Assembly (NCBI RefSeq): GCF_023242315.1
Contig: NZ_JALLIY010000001.1
Location: forward strand, 434,001 to 498,000
Origin: Pseudomonas sp. MWU13-2105
GTDB taxonomy: Bacteria; Pseudomonadota; Gammaproteobacteria; Pseudomonadales; Pseudomonadaceae
Direction of reading: 5' to 3'
DNA: 64,000 bases
The notes beneath the pieces were generated by a model, which did not search any database, was not told the DNA's origin, and was given only the letters and a program-made list of their open reading frames with translations. The translations under genes were made by a program, and so were the position numbers. Positions 31,561 through 40,874 of this stretch are shown piece after piece. Position 1 is the stretch's first letter, and each line of letters starts with the position of its first letter.

Positions 31561-33012
31561 ATGCATCAGATGACCCTGGCCGAGATCGCCCGTGGCCTCG
31601 CCGACAAGAAATTCTCCTCCGAAGAGCTGACCCGGACCCTGCTGGCGCGTATCGCCCAGCTCGACCCGCAACTCAACAGCTTCATCAGCCGCACCGAGGA
31701 CCTGGCCCTGAGCCAGGCCAAAGCCGCCGACGTGCGTCGTGCCGCCGGCGAGAACGGCGCCCTGCTCGGCGCGCCGATCGCCCACAAGGACCTGTTCTGC
31801 ACCCTGGGCATCCGCACCAGTTGCGGCTCGAAGATGCTCGACAACTTCAAGGCGCCCTACGATGCCACCGTGGTCGCCAAGCTGGCCGCCGCCGGCACCG
31901 TGACGCTGGGCAAGACCAACATGGACGAATTCGCCATGGGCTCGGGTAACGAGTCGAGCTACTACGGCCCGGCGAAAAACCCGTGGAACCTGGAACACGT
32001 CCCCGGTGGTTCGTCCGGCGGTTCGGCTGCGGCGGTTGCCGCGCGCCTGCTGCCGGCGGCCACCGGCACCGATACCGGCGGTTCGATCCGCCAGCCGGCG
32101 GCGCTGACCAACCTCACCGGGCTGAAGCCGACCTATGGTCGCGTCTCGCGCTGGGGCATGATCGCCTACGCCTCCAGCCTCGACCAGGCCGGCCCGCTGG
32201 CGCGCACCGCCGAAGACTGCGCCCTGCTGCTGCAAGGCATGGCCGGCTTCGACCCGCAGGACTCCACCAGCATCGATGAGCCGGTACCGGACTACTCCGC
32301 CGGCCTCGGCACCTCGATCCAGGGCCTGCGTATCGGCGTACCTAAGGAATACTTCAGCGCCGGCCTCGACCCGCGCATTGCCGAACTGATCCAGGCAAGC
32401 ATCAAGGAGCTTGAGAAACTGGGCGCGATCATCAAGGAAATCAGCCTGCCGAACATGCAGCACGCGATTCCCGCGTACTACGTGATCGCCCCGGCGGAAG
32501 CCTCGTCGAACCTGTCGCGCTTCGATGGCGTGCGTTTCGGCTATCGCTGCGCAGACCCGAAAGACCTCACCGACCTGTACAAGCGTTCCCGTGGCGAAGG
32601 TTTCGGCGCGGAAGTCCAGCGCCGCATCCTGGTCGGCGCCTACGCGCTGTCGGCCGGCTACTACGACGCCTACTACCTGCAGGCACAGAAGATCCGCCGC
32701 CTGATCAAGAACGACTTCATGGCCGCCTTCAACGAGGTCGACATCATCCTCGGCCCGACCACGCCGAACCCGGCGTGGAAGATCGGCGCGAAGAGCAGCG
32801 ACCCGGTCGCCGCATACCTGGAAGACGTCTACACCATCACCGCCAACCTCGCCGGCCTGCCGGGCCTGTCGATGCCGGCCGGTTTCGTCGACGGCCTGCC
32901 AGTTGGCGTACAACTGCTGGCCCCGTATTTCCAGGAAGGCCATCTGCTCAACGTTGCGCACCAGTATCAGCTCAACACTGACTGGCACACCCGCACACCT
33001 GAAGGCTTCTGA
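31561..33012 (+). CDS. gatA: Asp/Glu-tRNA amidotransferase subunit A
   Basis: 483 residues from ATG 31561, after GGGAAAGAGCC. Amidase-signature catalytic residues are Lys76 (APIAHKDLF), cis-Ser151 ([15 protein letters not shown]) and nucleophile Ser175 ([11 protein letters not shown]). It releases ammonia from glutamine for channelled transfer to GatB. Ends 10 bp before gatB. Confidence 0.97.
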   Translation: MHQMTLAEIARGLADKKFSSEELTRTLLARIAQLDPQLNSFISRTEDLALSQAKAADVRRAAGENGALLGAPIAHKDLFCTLGIRTSCGSKMLDNFKAPYDATVVAKLAAAGTVTLGKTNMDEFAMGSGNESSYYGPAKNPWNLEHVPGGSSGGSAAAVAARLLPAATGTDTGGSIRQPAALTNLTGLKPTYGRVSRWGMIAYASSLDQAGPLARTAEDCALLLQGMAGFDPQDSTSIDEPVPDYSAGLGTSIQGLRIGVPKEYFSAGLDPRIAELIQASIKELEKLGAIIKEISLPNMQHAIPAYYVIAPAEASSNLSRFDGVRFGYRCADPKDLTDLYKRSRGEGFGAEVQRRILVGAYALSAGYYDAYYLQAQKIRRLIKNDFMAAFNEVDIILGPTTPNPAWKIGAKSSDPVAAYLEDVYTITANLAGLPGLSMPAGFVDGLPVGVQLLAPYFQEGHLLNVAHQYQLNTDWHTRTPEGF

Positions 33013-33022
33013 GGAGAAACAC

Positions 33023-34468
33023 ATGCAATGGGAAGTCGTGATCGGGCTGGAGATTCATACCCAGCTCGCCACCCAATCGAAGATTTTCTCCGGTAGTGCC
33101 ACCACCTTCGGTTCCGAGCCGAACACCCAGGCGAGCCTGGTGGACCTGGGCATGCCCGGCGTCCTGCCGGTGCTGAACCAGGAAGCGGTGCGCATGGCGG
33201 TGAAATTCGGTCTGGCGATCGATGCCGAGATCGGCCAGCACAACGTATTCGCGCGCAAGAACTACTTCTATCCGGATCTGCCCAAGGGCTACCAGATCAG
33301 CCAGATGGAACTGCCGATTGTCGGCAAGGGCCATTTGGACATCACCCTGGAAGACGGCACGGTCAAGCGCGTCGGGATTACCCGGGCGCACCTGGAAGAA
33401 GACGCCGGCAAGAGCCTGCACGAGGATTTCAGTGGTGCCACCGGCATCGACCTGAATCGGGCCGGCACGCCGCTGCTGGAAATCGTTTCCGAACCGGACA
33501 TGCGCAACGCCAAGGAAGCCGTGGCCTACGTCAAGGCGATCCATGCGCTGGTGCGCTACCTGGGCATCTGCGACGGCAACATGGCCGAAGGCTCGCTGCG
33601 TTGCGACTGCAACGTCTCGGTCCGGCCCAAGGGCCAGGTCGAGTTCGGCACCCGCTGCGAGATCAAGAACGTCAACTCGTTCCGTTTTATCGAGAAGGCG
33701 ATCAACACCGAAGTGCAGCGCCAGATCGAACTGATCGAGGACGGCGGCCGGGTGATCCAGCAGACCCGCCTGTACGACCCGAACAAGGACGAGACCCGCG
33801 CCATGCGCAGCAAGGAGGAAGCCAACGACTACCGTTACTTCCCCGATCCGGACCTGTTGCCGGTAGTGATCGAGGACGCGTTCCTCGATGAAGTCCGCGC
33901 GCAGTTGCCGGAGCTGCCACCGCAAAAACGCGAGCGTTTCCAGGCCCAGTTCGGCCTGTCGGTTTATGACGCCAGCGTGCTGGCTTCCAGCCGCGAGCAG
34001 GCGGACTACTTCGAGAAAGTCGTGAGCATCGGCGGCGACGCCAAGCTGGCGGCCAACTGGGTCATGGTCGAACTGGGCAGCCTGCTGAACAAGCTGGGCG
34101 TGGACATCGACCAGGCGCCGGTCAGTGCCGAGCAACTGGGCGGCATGCTGCTGCGGATCAGCGACAACACCATCTCCGGCAAGATCGCCAAGATGGTCTT
34201 CGAGGCCATGGCCAACGGCGAAGGCAGCGCGGACGAAGTGATCGAGGCCCGTGGGTTGAAGCAGGTCACGGACAGCGGCGCCATCGAGAAAGTGCTGGAC
34301 GAAGTGCTGGCGGCCAATGCCGAGCAGGTCGAACAGTATAGGGCGGCGGATGAGGCCAAGCGCGGCAAGATGTTCGGCTTCTTTGTCGGCCAGGCGATGA
34401 AGGCCTCCAAGGGCAAGGCCAACCCGCAACAGGTCAACGAACTGCTGAAAAACAAGCTCGAAGGCTGA
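33023..34468 (+). CDS. gatB: Asp/Glu-tRNA amidotransferase subunit B
   Basis: 481 residues from ATG 33023 with GAGGAGAAAC upstream. The N-terminal kinase-like domain has [22 protein letters not shown] and [14 protein letters not shown]; the [10 protein letters not shown] segment is present. The C-terminal YqeY-like tail (about 330-481) binds the tRNA elbow. It phosphorylates and amidates Glu- or Asp-tRNA with ammonia from GatA. Confidence 0.97.
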   Translation: MQWEVVIGLEIHTQLATQSKIFSGSATTFGSEPNTQASLVDLGMPGVLPVLNQEAVRMAVKFGLAIDAEIGQHNVFARKNYFYPDLPKGYQISQMELPIVGKGHLDITLEDGTVKRVGITRAHLEEDAGKSLHEDFSGATGIDLNRAGTPLLEIVSEPDMRNAKEAVAYVKAIHALVRYLGICDGNMAEGSLRCDCNVSVRPKGQVEFGTRCEIKNVNSFRFIEKAINTEVQRQIELIEDGGRVIQQTRLYDPNKDETRAMRSKEEANDYRYFPDPDLLPVVIEDAFLDEVRAQLPELPPQKRERFQAQFGLSVYDASVLASSREQADYFEKVVSIGGDAKLAANWVMVELGSLLNKLGVDIDQAPVSAEQLGGMLLRISDNTISGKIAKMVFEAMANGEGSADEVIEARGLKQVTDSGAIEKVLDEVLAANAEQVEQYRAADEAKRGKMFGFFVGQAMKASKGKANPQQVNELLKNKLEG

Positions 34469-34500
34469 TAACGGCCAGGCTCTCAAGAGTGTTAAAAGCT

Positions 34501-34593
34501 TCGCGGGCAAGCTCCGCTCCCACAGGTTTATCGTCGAACACAAATCTTGCGTACGACACGATCCTGTAGGAGTCTGGCTTGCCAGCCAAGAAG
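34501..34593. repeat. Degenerate REP pair downstream of gatB
   Basis: A GCGGGCAAGCTCCGCTCCCACAGG-like arm (34501-34526) and an inverted, diverged arm from 34562 (CCTGTAGGAG..., with TGGCT-TGCC-AGCCA hairpin) match the Pseudomonas REP pattern. The arms have decayed relative to the copy at 40875-41007. Confidence 0.65.
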
Positions 34594-34642
34594 CCCTCAA
34601 GATCACCAGTAGCTTCCCAGGCCAACCGTTAGAGGACATCCG

Positions 34643-35014
34643 ATGAAGCGTCTGCTCGCCGCCTTTGCCCTCCTCAGCCTGCTAGCCGGCTGCGCCAGCC
34701 ACGATATCAACCCGCGCGGCTACGACGAAACCGGCATGGCTTCGTATTACGGTGCCAAACACCAGGGCAAACGCACTGCCAGCGGCGAACCCTTCGACCA
34801 ACACGCAATGACCGCCGCCCACCGCCAACTGCCCTTCGGCACCCGGGTGAAAGTCACCAACCTGGCCAATGACAAATCGGTCATAGTGCGGGTCAATGAT
34901 CGCGGCCCGCACACTCGTGGGCGCCTGATCGATCTTTCACGCGAAGCAGCCGCCCAATTGGGTATGCTGCAAGGCGGCACTGCCCGCGTACGCATCCAAA
35001 GCCTCGACGACTGA
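34643..35014 (+). CDS. RlpA-like septal lipoprotein, no SPOR domain
   Basis: 123 residues. A lipoprotein signal ends in LLAGC with Cys17. The rest is one double-psi beta-barrel domain: GMASYYGAKHQGKRTASGEPFDQHAMTAAHRQLPFGTRVKVTNLAN and VIVRVNDRGPHTRGRLIDLSREAA, typical of RlpA lytic transglycosylases. Canonical RlpA adds a C-terminal SPOR domain that targets septal glycan; it is missing here, so this is a short paralogue. Preceded by a REP pair and followed 25 bp later by the exchanger gene. Confidence 0.88.
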   Translation: MKRLLAAFALLSLLAGCASHDINPRGYDETGMASYYGAKHQGKRTASGEPFDQHAMTAAHRQLPFGTRVKVTNLANDKSVIVRVNDRGPHTRGRLIDLSREAAAQLGMLQGGTARVRIQSLDD

Positions 35015-35039
35015 CCGCTGGAGCCCCGCCATTTTCGGA

Positions 35040-36104
35040 TTGACCACCCTTCCCTGGCTAAGCCTGATGCAACTGGGCGGCGGCCTGCTGCTGCTGATCG
35101 GCGGCGCCGAACTGCTGGTGCGGGCCGCCGTGCGCCTGGCCGCGAGCCTGGGTGTCAGGCCGCTGCTGATCGGCCTCAGCGTGGTCGCCTTCGGCAGCAG
35201 CGCGCCGCAGTTGGCGGTCAGCGTGCAAGCGGCCGCCGCCGAGAATGCCGATATCGCGGTGGGCAGCGTGATCGGCGGCAATATCTTCAATACCCTGGTC
35301 ACCCTCGGCCTCTCGGCACTGATCATACCGTTGCGGGTTTCTCGCCAGCTGATCCGCCTGGACATCCCGCTGATGATCCTCGCCAGCCTGCTGGTGTTCG
35401 GCCTGGCGTTCAATGAGGAACTGGGACGCCTCGACGGTCTGGTGATGCTGGGCGCCTTCACGCTGTACCTCGGCCTGCTGCTGCGCCAGTCCCGCCATCA
35501 GCACCGCGCCCCCGCCGCCACATCCGGACCCGCGCCCTGGCTGAGCAGCCTGGCCTGGATGGGCCTGGGCCTGGCGCTGCTGGTGCTGGCCGGGCACCTG
35601 CTGCTCGACGCCGCCGTGGACGTGGCCACCGAACTGGGCCTGTCCGAACGCATTATCGGCCTGACCGTAGTGGCGGTCGGCACCTCGCTGCCGCAACTGG
35701 CCACCTCGCTGATCGCCGCCGTGCGCGGCCAGCGGGACATTGCCGTGGGCAATGTGATCGGCGGCAACCTGTTCAACCTGCTGGGGGTACTCGGCCTCAC
35801 CGCGCTGCTCGCCCCCGCGCCGCTGTCGGTGTCGCCCAACGCCCTGGCCTTCGACCTGCCGGTGATGCTTGGCGTGGCCATGCTGTGCTGGCCGGTGTTC
35901 TATTCCGGTTACCGCATCACCCGCGCCGAGGGCCTGTTGTTTCTCGGTTTGTACCTGGCCTACGGCCTGCACGTGGTGTGGTTCACCACCGGCATGCCGA
36001 TGGCGGACAAACTGGAACGCCTGATGCTGTTTTTCATCCTGCCGGCGCTCCTCGCGTACCTGCTGTTCAGTACGCTCAGGGCCTGGCGTCGCCAACACTC
36101 ATAG
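35040..36104 (+). CDS. CaCA-family cation exchanger with atypical alpha repeats
   Basis: 354 residues from a TTG start (MTTLPWLSL); an ATG at 35067 is the alternative. About ten membrane helices in two homologous halves: alpha-1 VVAFGSSAPQLAVS plus IAVGSVIGGNIFN, alpha-2 VVAVGTSLPQLATS plus IAVGNVIGGNLFN. This is the YrbG-like calcium/sodium antiporter family. In that family the GTSxPE glutamate binds the cation; here both are Gln (Gln57 and Gln219). Transport of Ca2+ is therefore uncertain. It ends 11 bp before the next gene, so the two may be co-transcribed. Confidence 0.88.
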   Translation: MTTLPWLSLMQLGGGLLLLIGGAELLVRAAVRLAASLGVRPLLIGLSVVAFGSSAPQLAVSVQAAAAENADIAVGSVIGGNIFNTLVTLGLSALIIPLRVSRQLIRLDIPLMILASLLVFGLAFNEELGRLDGLVMLGAFTLYLGLLLRQSRHQHRAPAATSGPAPWLSSLAWMGLGLALLVLAGHLLLDAAVDVATELGLSERIIGLTVVAVGTSLPQLATSLIAAVRGQRDIAVGNVIGGNLFNLLGVLGLTALLAPAPLSVSPNALAFDLPVMLGVAMLCWPVFYSGYRITRAEGLLFLGLYLAYGLHVVWFTTGMPMADKLERLMLFFILPALLAYLLFSTLRAWRRQHS

Positions 36105-36115
36105 GAGCTGCTGCA

Positions 36116-36496
36116 ATGACCGATCAGAAGAAACCCGGTGTCGAGATGCGTCGCCAGGTCATGGGCGATGCGTTCGTCGACCGCGCCCTGGGCAATGCCA
36201 CTGAATTCAGCCAGCCGCTACAGGATTTCGTCAATGAACATGCCTGGGGCAGTGTCTGGAACCGCGAAGGGTTGCCGCTCAAGACCCGCAGCCTGATCAC
36301 CCTGGCGGCGCTCACCGCGCTCAAGTGCCCGCAGGAGTTGAAAGGCCATGTGCGCGGCGCCTTGAACAACGGCTGCACGGTGGAAGAGATCCGCGAGGCA
36401 CTGCTGCATTGCGCAGTATATGCCGGGGTGCCGGCGGCCATCGATGCGTTCCGCGCGGCCCAGGAAGTGATCGACGCCTACCAGAAGGCCGACTGA
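36116..36496 (+). CDS. Carboxymuconolactone decarboxylase-family protein
   Basis: 126 residues from ATG 36116 with AGGAGC upstream. One CMD domain: RSLITLAALTALKCPQELKGHVRGALNNGCTVEEIREALLHCAVYAGVPAAIDAF. The ELKGHV His and the EIREALLH segment match the gamma-carboxymuconolactone decarboxylase branch. It lacks the CxxC of AhpD-type peroxidases, so antioxidant activity of that kind is unlikely. No other beta-ketoadipate genes are nearby, so the substrate is unknown. Confidence 0.85.
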   Translation: MTDQKKPGVEMRRQVMGDAFVDRALGNATEFSQPLQDFVNEHAWGSVWNREGLPLKTRSLITLAALTALKCPQELKGHVRGALNNGCTVEEIREALLHCAVYAGVPAAIDAFRAAQEVIDAYQKAD

Positions 36497-36510
36497 CTGA
36501 TGGCGGACGG

Positions 36511-36624
36511 TGGCCTCGGCTGCGCAGCAGTCGCAAAACCGACCACCTCGGTCTACCTGACGCATCGGATTCGCTGGTTTTAGGGCCGCTTCGCGGCCCA
36601 GCGCGGGCAAGCCCGCTCGCCACA
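36511..36624. repeat. REPIN-type element, one arm shortened
   Basis: The right arm (36583-36624) carries GGGCCGC-TTC-GCGGCCC and GCGGGC-AA-GCCCGC stems, the same as the copy at 40957-41007. The left arm (36514-36540) retains CTCGGCTGCGCAGCAG and the AAAACC junction but lost the outer GAGCGGGCTTGCC part. It lies between the convergent CMD and AEC genes. Confidence 0.8.
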
Positions 36625-36687
36625 AAGATCGGCCAGGCTGAGGATTGCCCTTAACTGACAGGCATTAGGGTTTCCCACAAAACAACG

Positions 36688-37629
36688 TCAGATCCAACCG
36701 CCCCACTGCAACACGAAGATCCCGATATTAGTCGTGATCGCTGCCATCAGGGTGGTGATCACGATGATCGCCGCCGCCAGTTCGTGATTGCCGTTGGCCG
36801 CCCGGGCCATGACGAAGCTGGCCGCAGCCGTCGGGCTGCCGAAATACAGGAACAGAATCCCCAACTCCGCCCCGCGAAAACCACAGAGCCAGGCCCCCAG
36901 CGTCGACAGCAGGGGCATGCCGACCATCTTCACCAGGCTCGCACTCAACGCCAGGTCGCCGCTTTTGCGCAACGCCGCCAGGGACAGGGTGCCGCCGATA
37001 CAGATCAGTGCCAGCGGCAGGGTCATCTGCGCCAGGTAATTGCCGGAGGTCTCCAGCCAGCCAGGCAAGCCGATCTTGAAATAGGCAAAGGGCGCCGCCG
37101 CGATCACGCTGATGATCAGCGGATTACTCAGCACACTCTTGAAGATGCTCCAGGGATCGGACTTGATCACCGGGCTGTAGACCGCCAGGACAATGGTCGA
37201 CAGGGTGTTGTAGAACAGGATCACCAAGGCCGCGAGAATCGCCCCCAGGGAAATCCCGTAGCTGCCATACATGCTGGCGGCCAGGGCCAGGCCGATCACC
37301 CCGTTGTTACCGCGAAAGGCGCCCTGGGTATAGATCCCGCGATCGATCTCGGGGCAGCGCCAGATCGCCCAGCCCCAGCAGCCGACAAAGCCCACCAGGG
37401 TGGCGAGGGCAAAATAGCCCAGCACCTTGGGCTGCAGTGCCGCATGCAGGTCGGCATGGAGGATGCCGAGGAACAACAGCGCCGGCATGGTGACGTTGAA
37501 CACCAGTGCCGAAGCCGTGTGGATAAAGCTGTCGTTGATCCAGCCCACGCGCTTGAGCGCCACGCCCAGGAACAACATGGCGAAGACGGGCGCGGTGATG
37601 GTCAAGATACCGAGAAAGATGGCCAGCAT
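36688..37629 (-). CDS. AEC-family transporter
   Basis: 313 residues with about ten hydrophobic helices. Family features are the N-terminal PVFAMLFLGVALKRVGWIN, FNVTMPALLFLGILHAD, the crossing segment FRGNNGVIGLALAASMYG, and SNPLIISVIAAAPFAYFKIGLP / GTLSLAAL. Auxin-efflux-carrier relatives in bacteria export or import small organic acids (for example malonate or malate). The substrate cannot be inferred here. It stands alone, with a REPIN downstream. Confidence 0.9.
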   Translation of the reverse strand: MLAIFLGILTITAPVFAMLFLGVALKRVGWINDSFIHTASALVFNVTMPALLFLGILHADLHAALQPKVLGYFALATLVGFVGCWGWAIWRCPEIDRGIYTQGAFRGNNGVIGLALAASMYGSYGISLGAILAALVILFYNTLSTIVLAVYSPVIKSDPWSIFKSVLSNPLIISVIAAAPFAYFKIGLPGWLETSGNYLAQMTLPLALICIGGTLSLAALRKSGDLALSASLVKMVGMPLLSTLGAWLCGFRGAELGILFLYFGSPTAAASFVMARAANGNHELAAAIIVITTLMAAITTNIGIFVLQWGGWI

Positions 37630-37724
37630 GCGGGAACCCGTTGCCTGTCGTCAGGTGGCTAATGATACGGCAAAGTTGCCTTCCTGCCCCTCCATAGGCC
37701 CACGCTCAATCGAAAGCCACAGGG

Positions 37725-38198
37725 TCAATCGAACTGCGCGCGCATCCAGGCCTGGTATGCGGCTACCTCGGCGTCACCTTCACGCGGCGCCCAGTCGGCC
37801 AGTTCCCCCTCGCCCACCGGGCGATAAGGGCCGGCCTTGCATTCGAACATCACGCTGTCGGCTTCCAGCACCACCAAGCCATGAAACACCCCGGCAGGCA
37901 GGTCGACACCCGGGCACTCACCGCCTGCCTGCAACACGCGCCTGGTCAGCAACTGACCCGCCTCATCGAACACCAGCAGGCCGAGGCGGCCCTTGAGCAC
38001 CAGCAGGGTTTCCGCCTTGTCGGCACTCAGGTGCCGATGCGGGGCTATATAGGTACTGGGCTGCAGCCCGACCGCCAGGCGATGGCATGGCTCGTCCATC
38101 TGGTGAAAGTTGTGATGGACCCGGCCACGGGGGCTCGCCGCGGCCTTCTCGGCCAATTCGGCGAACAAGGTTGTATCGAGAAAGCTCGGCGCGCCCAT
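37725..38198 (-). CDS. WbuC-family cupin
   Basis: 157 residues. A WbuC-type N-terminus (FLDTTLFAELAEKAAASPRGRVHHNFHQ) leads into a cupin barrel with metal-ligand-like YIAPHRHLSADKAETLLVLKG and later VFHGLVVLEADSVMFECKAGPYRP. WbuC proteins are often linked with O-antigen clusters but the function is undefined. It ends 95 bp from the AEC gene and follows hpt after 3 bp, so it is probably co-transcribed with hpt. Confidence 0.85.
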   Translation of the reverse strand: MGAPSFLDTTLFAELAEKAAASPRGRVHHNFHQMDEPCHRLAVGLQPSTYIAPHRHLSADKAETLLVLKGRLGLLVFDEAGQLLTRRVLQAGGECPGVDLPAGVFHGLVVLEADSVMFECKAGPYRPVGEGELADWAPREGDAEVAAYQAWMRAQFD

Positions 38199-38201
38199 CC
38201 C

Positions 38202-38759
38202 TTACATCCCCTTGACGGCGTAGATGCCGGCGGCATTGCGCCAGTAGCCCTTGTAATCCATGCCGTAACCGAAGATGTAGCGGTCGATGCACGGCAGGCC
38301 GACGTAGTCCGCCTTGAGGTCCGGACGGGCCTTGCGGTCGTGCTCCTTGTCGATCAGCACGGCGGTGTGCACCCGGCGCGCCCCGGCGTGTTTGCAGAAG
38401 TCGATGATCGCGCCCAGGGTGTGGCCTTCGTCGAGGATGTCGTCGATGATCAGCACATCGCGGTCGATGAACGAGACTTCCGGCTTGGCCTTCCAGAACA
38501 GTTCGCCGCCGCTGGTTTCGTTGCGGTAGCGGGTCGCGTGCAGGTAGGAAGCCTCCAACGGGAAGTTCAGGTGGGTCATCAGCTTGCCGCAGAAGATCAG
38601 GCCGCCGTTCATCACGCAGAACAGCACCGGGTTGCTCTCGGCCAGCTCGGCGTTGATCTGCGCGCCGACACGGGCGATGGCCGCTTCGACTTCAGCGTTG
38701 GTGTACAGGCAGTCGGCTTCGCGCATGACTTGACGGATATGCTCGAGATCAGCGGACAT
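38202..38759 (-). CDS. hpt: Hypoxanthine-guanine phosphoribosyltransferase
   Basis: 185 residues from ATG 38759, preceded by GGAG at a good distance. The PRPP-binding motif DVLIIDDILDEGHTLGAI is clear, as are the flexible-loop region LHATRYRNETSGGELFWKAKPE and the base pocket KADYVGLPCIDRYIFGYGMDYKG. It salvages hypoxanthine and/or guanine to nucleotides. It is divergent from upp, another salvage gene. Confidence 0.94.
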   Translation of the reverse strand: MSADLEHIRQVMREADCLYTNAEVEAAIARVGAQINAELAESNPVLFCVMNGGLIFCGKLMTHLNFPLEASYLHATRYRNETSGGELFWKAKPEVSFIDRDVLIIDDILDEGHTLGAIIDFCKHAGARRVHTAVLIDKEHDRKARPDLKADYVGLPCIDRYIFGYGMDYKGYWRNAAGIYAVKGM

Positions 38760-38791
38760 GACGCTCTCCAAAAGGGGCTTATGCAAGAAAA

Positions 38792-38904
38792 GCGGGCAAA
38801 GGTACGCACCCGGCGCGACCAGATCAAGGGTTTCTGGACTAACGTACTGCTGGTCTATAGGACAACAACTGCGGATAGATTAATCTAAGCCGTTTTTTGC
38901 CCGC
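38792..38904 (+). promoter_or_regulatory. hpt-upp divergent region with upp leader inverted repeat
   Basis: GCGGGCAAA (38792-38800) and TTTGCCCGC (38896-38904) are a perfect 9-bp inverted repeat 95 nt apart; the second copy ends 17 nt before the upp ATG and is preceded by a T run (38893-38898). It could be a leader structure regulating upp-uraA. No clear promoter hexamers were found. Confidence 0.35.
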
Positions 38905-38921
38905 CGTCGGAGCCTATTCCC

Positions 38922-39560
38922 ATGCCCATCCGTGAGATCCGCCACCCGCTGATCCGCCACAAGCTCGGCCTGATGCGCCGCGCTGACATTAGCACGAAGA
39001 ACTTCCGTGAGCTCGCTCAGGAAGTCGGAGCGTTGCTGACCTACGAGGCGACCAAGGACCTGCCCCTGGAAACCTACGATATCCAGGGCTGGTGCGGCAC
39101 CGTCCAGGTCGAGAAGATCGCCGGCAAGAAGATTACCGTGGTGCCGATCCTGCGCGCCGGTATCGGCATGCTCGAAGGCGTGCTCAGCCTGATCCCGGGC
39201 GCCAAGGTCAGCGCGGTCGGCGTGGCCCGCAACGAGGAAACCCTCGAAGCCCACACCTACCTGGAAAAGCTGGTCCCGGAAATCGACGAACGCCTGGCGA
39301 TGATCATCGACCCGATGCTCGCCACCGGCGGCTCGATGGTCGCGACCATCGACCTGCTGAAGAAAGCCGGCTGCAAGGACATCCGCGCGATGGTCCTGGT
39401 GGCGGCACCGGAAGGCATCGCCGCGGTCGAGAAAGCCCACCCGGAAGTGACCATCTACACCGCCTCCATCGACGAGAAACTCAACGAACACGGCTACATC
39501 ATTCCGGGCCTGGGCGATGCCGGCGACAAGATCTTCGGCACCAAACAGAAGGACGGCTGA
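38922..39560 (+). CDS. upp: Uracil phosphoribosyltransferase
   Basis: 212 residues. It makes UMP from uracil and PRPP. Markers are the [15 protein letters not shown] start, [23 protein letters not shown], the PRPP loop [20 protein letters not shown] and the C-terminal [19 protein letters not shown]. It sits one base before uraA, so uptake and salvage of uracil are co-expressed. Confidence 0.97.
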   Translation: MPIREIRHPLIRHKLGLMRRADISTKNFRELAQEVGALLTYEATKDLPLETYDIQGWCGTVQVEKIAGKKITVVPILRAGIGMLEGVLSLIPGAKVSAVGVARNEETLEAHTYLEKLVPEIDERLAMIIDPMLATGGSMVATIDLLKKAGCKDIRAMVLVAAPEGIAAVEKAHPEVTIYTASIDEKLNEHGYIIPGLGDAGDKIFGTKQKDG

Positions 39561-39561
39561 T

Positions 39562-40836
39562 ATGCAGGATGAGTTCAATGACCCGCTCTGGCGCACGGTG
39601 CTGTCGGGCGCGCAAATGCTGTTCGTGGCCTTTGGCGCCCTGGTGTTGATGCCGCTGATTACCGGCCTCGACCCGAATGTCGCGCTGTTCACGGCGGGCC
39701 TGGGGACTCTCTTGTTCCAGGTGGTCACCGGGCGTCAGGTGCCGGTGTTCCTCGCTTCGAGCTTTGCCTTTATCACCCCGATCATCCTCGCCAAGGGCCA
39801 GTTCGGCCTGGCGGCGACCATGGGTGGGGTGATGGCGGCCGGCTTCGTCTACACCTTCCTGGGCCTGGCGGTGAAGATCAAGGGCACCGGCTTTATCGAC
39901 CGGCTGCTGCCGCCGGTGGTGATCGGTCCGGTGATCATCTCCATCGGTCTGGCCATGGCGCCGATTGCCGCGAACATGGCGATGGGCAAGGCCGGTGACG
40001 GTTCCGAGCTGATTCACTACCAGACCGCCATGCTGATCTCAATGCCGGCGCTGCTGACCACCCTGATCGTGGCCGTGTTCGGCAAGGGCATTTTCCGCCT
40101 GGTGCCGATCATCTCCGGGGTATTCGTGGGGTTTGCCATGTCGTTCTATTTCGGCGTGGTCGACACGGCGAAGATCGCCGCCGCGCCCTGGTTCGCCCTG
40201 CCGCACTTCACGGCACCGGAATTCAACTGGCAGGCGATCCTGTTTATTGTCCCGGTGGCGCTGGCGCCGGCCATCGAGCATATCGGCGGAGTGATCGCAG
40301 TGGGCAGCGTGACCGGTCGCGATTATCTGAAGAAGCCGGGCCTGCATCGCACTTTGCTGGGTGACGGTATCGCGACCACGGCGGCCGGCCTGTTCGGCGG
40401 TCCACCCAACACCACCTATGCCGAAGTGACCGGCGCGGTGATGCTGACCAAGAACTACAACCCGAAAATCATGACCTGGGCGGCAATCTTTGCTATCAGC
40501 CTGGCGTTTATCGGCAAGTTCGGCGCCTTGTTGCAGAGCATTCCGGTGCCGGTGATGGGCGGAATTCTGTGCCTGCTGTTCGGCTCGATTGCCGCGGTGG
40601 GGATGAATACCCTGATCCGTCACAAGATCGATCTGGGCGAGGCGCGCAACCTGGTGATTGTTTCGGTGACGCTGGTGTTCGGTATTGGTGGCGTGCTGGT
40701 GGGAACGGGTACCGGGCCGGATGACTTCGGCCTCAAGGGCATTGCGCTGTGCGCCGTGGTGGCGATTGCGCTGAACCTGCTGTTGCCGGGTAATGACGGT
40801 TGGAAAAACAAGAAGGCGGACGAGCCGTTGTTGTAA
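39562..40836 (+). CDS. uraA: Uracil permease
   Basis: 424 residues from ATG 39562, one base after the upp stop. NCS2-family transporter with about 14 helices; key segments are ALVLMPLITGLDPNVALFTAGLGTLLFQ, VPVFLASSFAFITPI, VALAPAIEHIGGVIAVG and GGPPNTTYAEVTGAVMLTKNYNP. The Glu in APAIEHIG and Glu in TTYAEVTG match the substrate-binding pair of UraA. Proton-coupled uracil uptake is expected. Confidence 0.96.
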   Translation: MQDEFNDPLWRTVLSGAQMLFVAFGALVLMPLITGLDPNVALFTAGLGTLLFQVVTGRQVPVFLASSFAFITPIILAKGQFGLAATMGGVMAAGFVYTFLGLAVKIKGTGFIDRLLPPVVIGPVIISIGLAMAPIAANMAMGKAGDGSELIHYQTAMLISMPALLTTLIVAVFGKGIFRLVPIISGVFVGFAMSFYFGVVDTAKIAAAPWFALPHFTAPEFNWQAILFIVPVALAPAIEHIGGVIAVGSVTGRDYLKKPGLHRTLLGDGIATTAAGLFGGPPNTTYAEVTGAVMLTKNYNPKIMTWAAIFAISLAFIGKFGALLQSIPVPVMGGILCLLFGSIAAVGMNTLIRHKIDLGEARNLVIVSVTLVFGIGGVLVGTGTGPDDFGLKGIALCAVVAIALNLLLPGNDGWKNKKADEPLL

Positions 40837-40874
40837 CGCTCGCGCTCGCTCCCCACAGGGCGCGGATGCACACT

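Noticed and set aside
32972..34639. 555-codon minus-strand frame opposite gatB
   Set aside because: Antisense shadow of gatB, no start signal or domain.
36116..36496. AhpD-type alkylhydroperoxidase
   Set aside because: The CMD-family protein lacks the CxxC redox pair.
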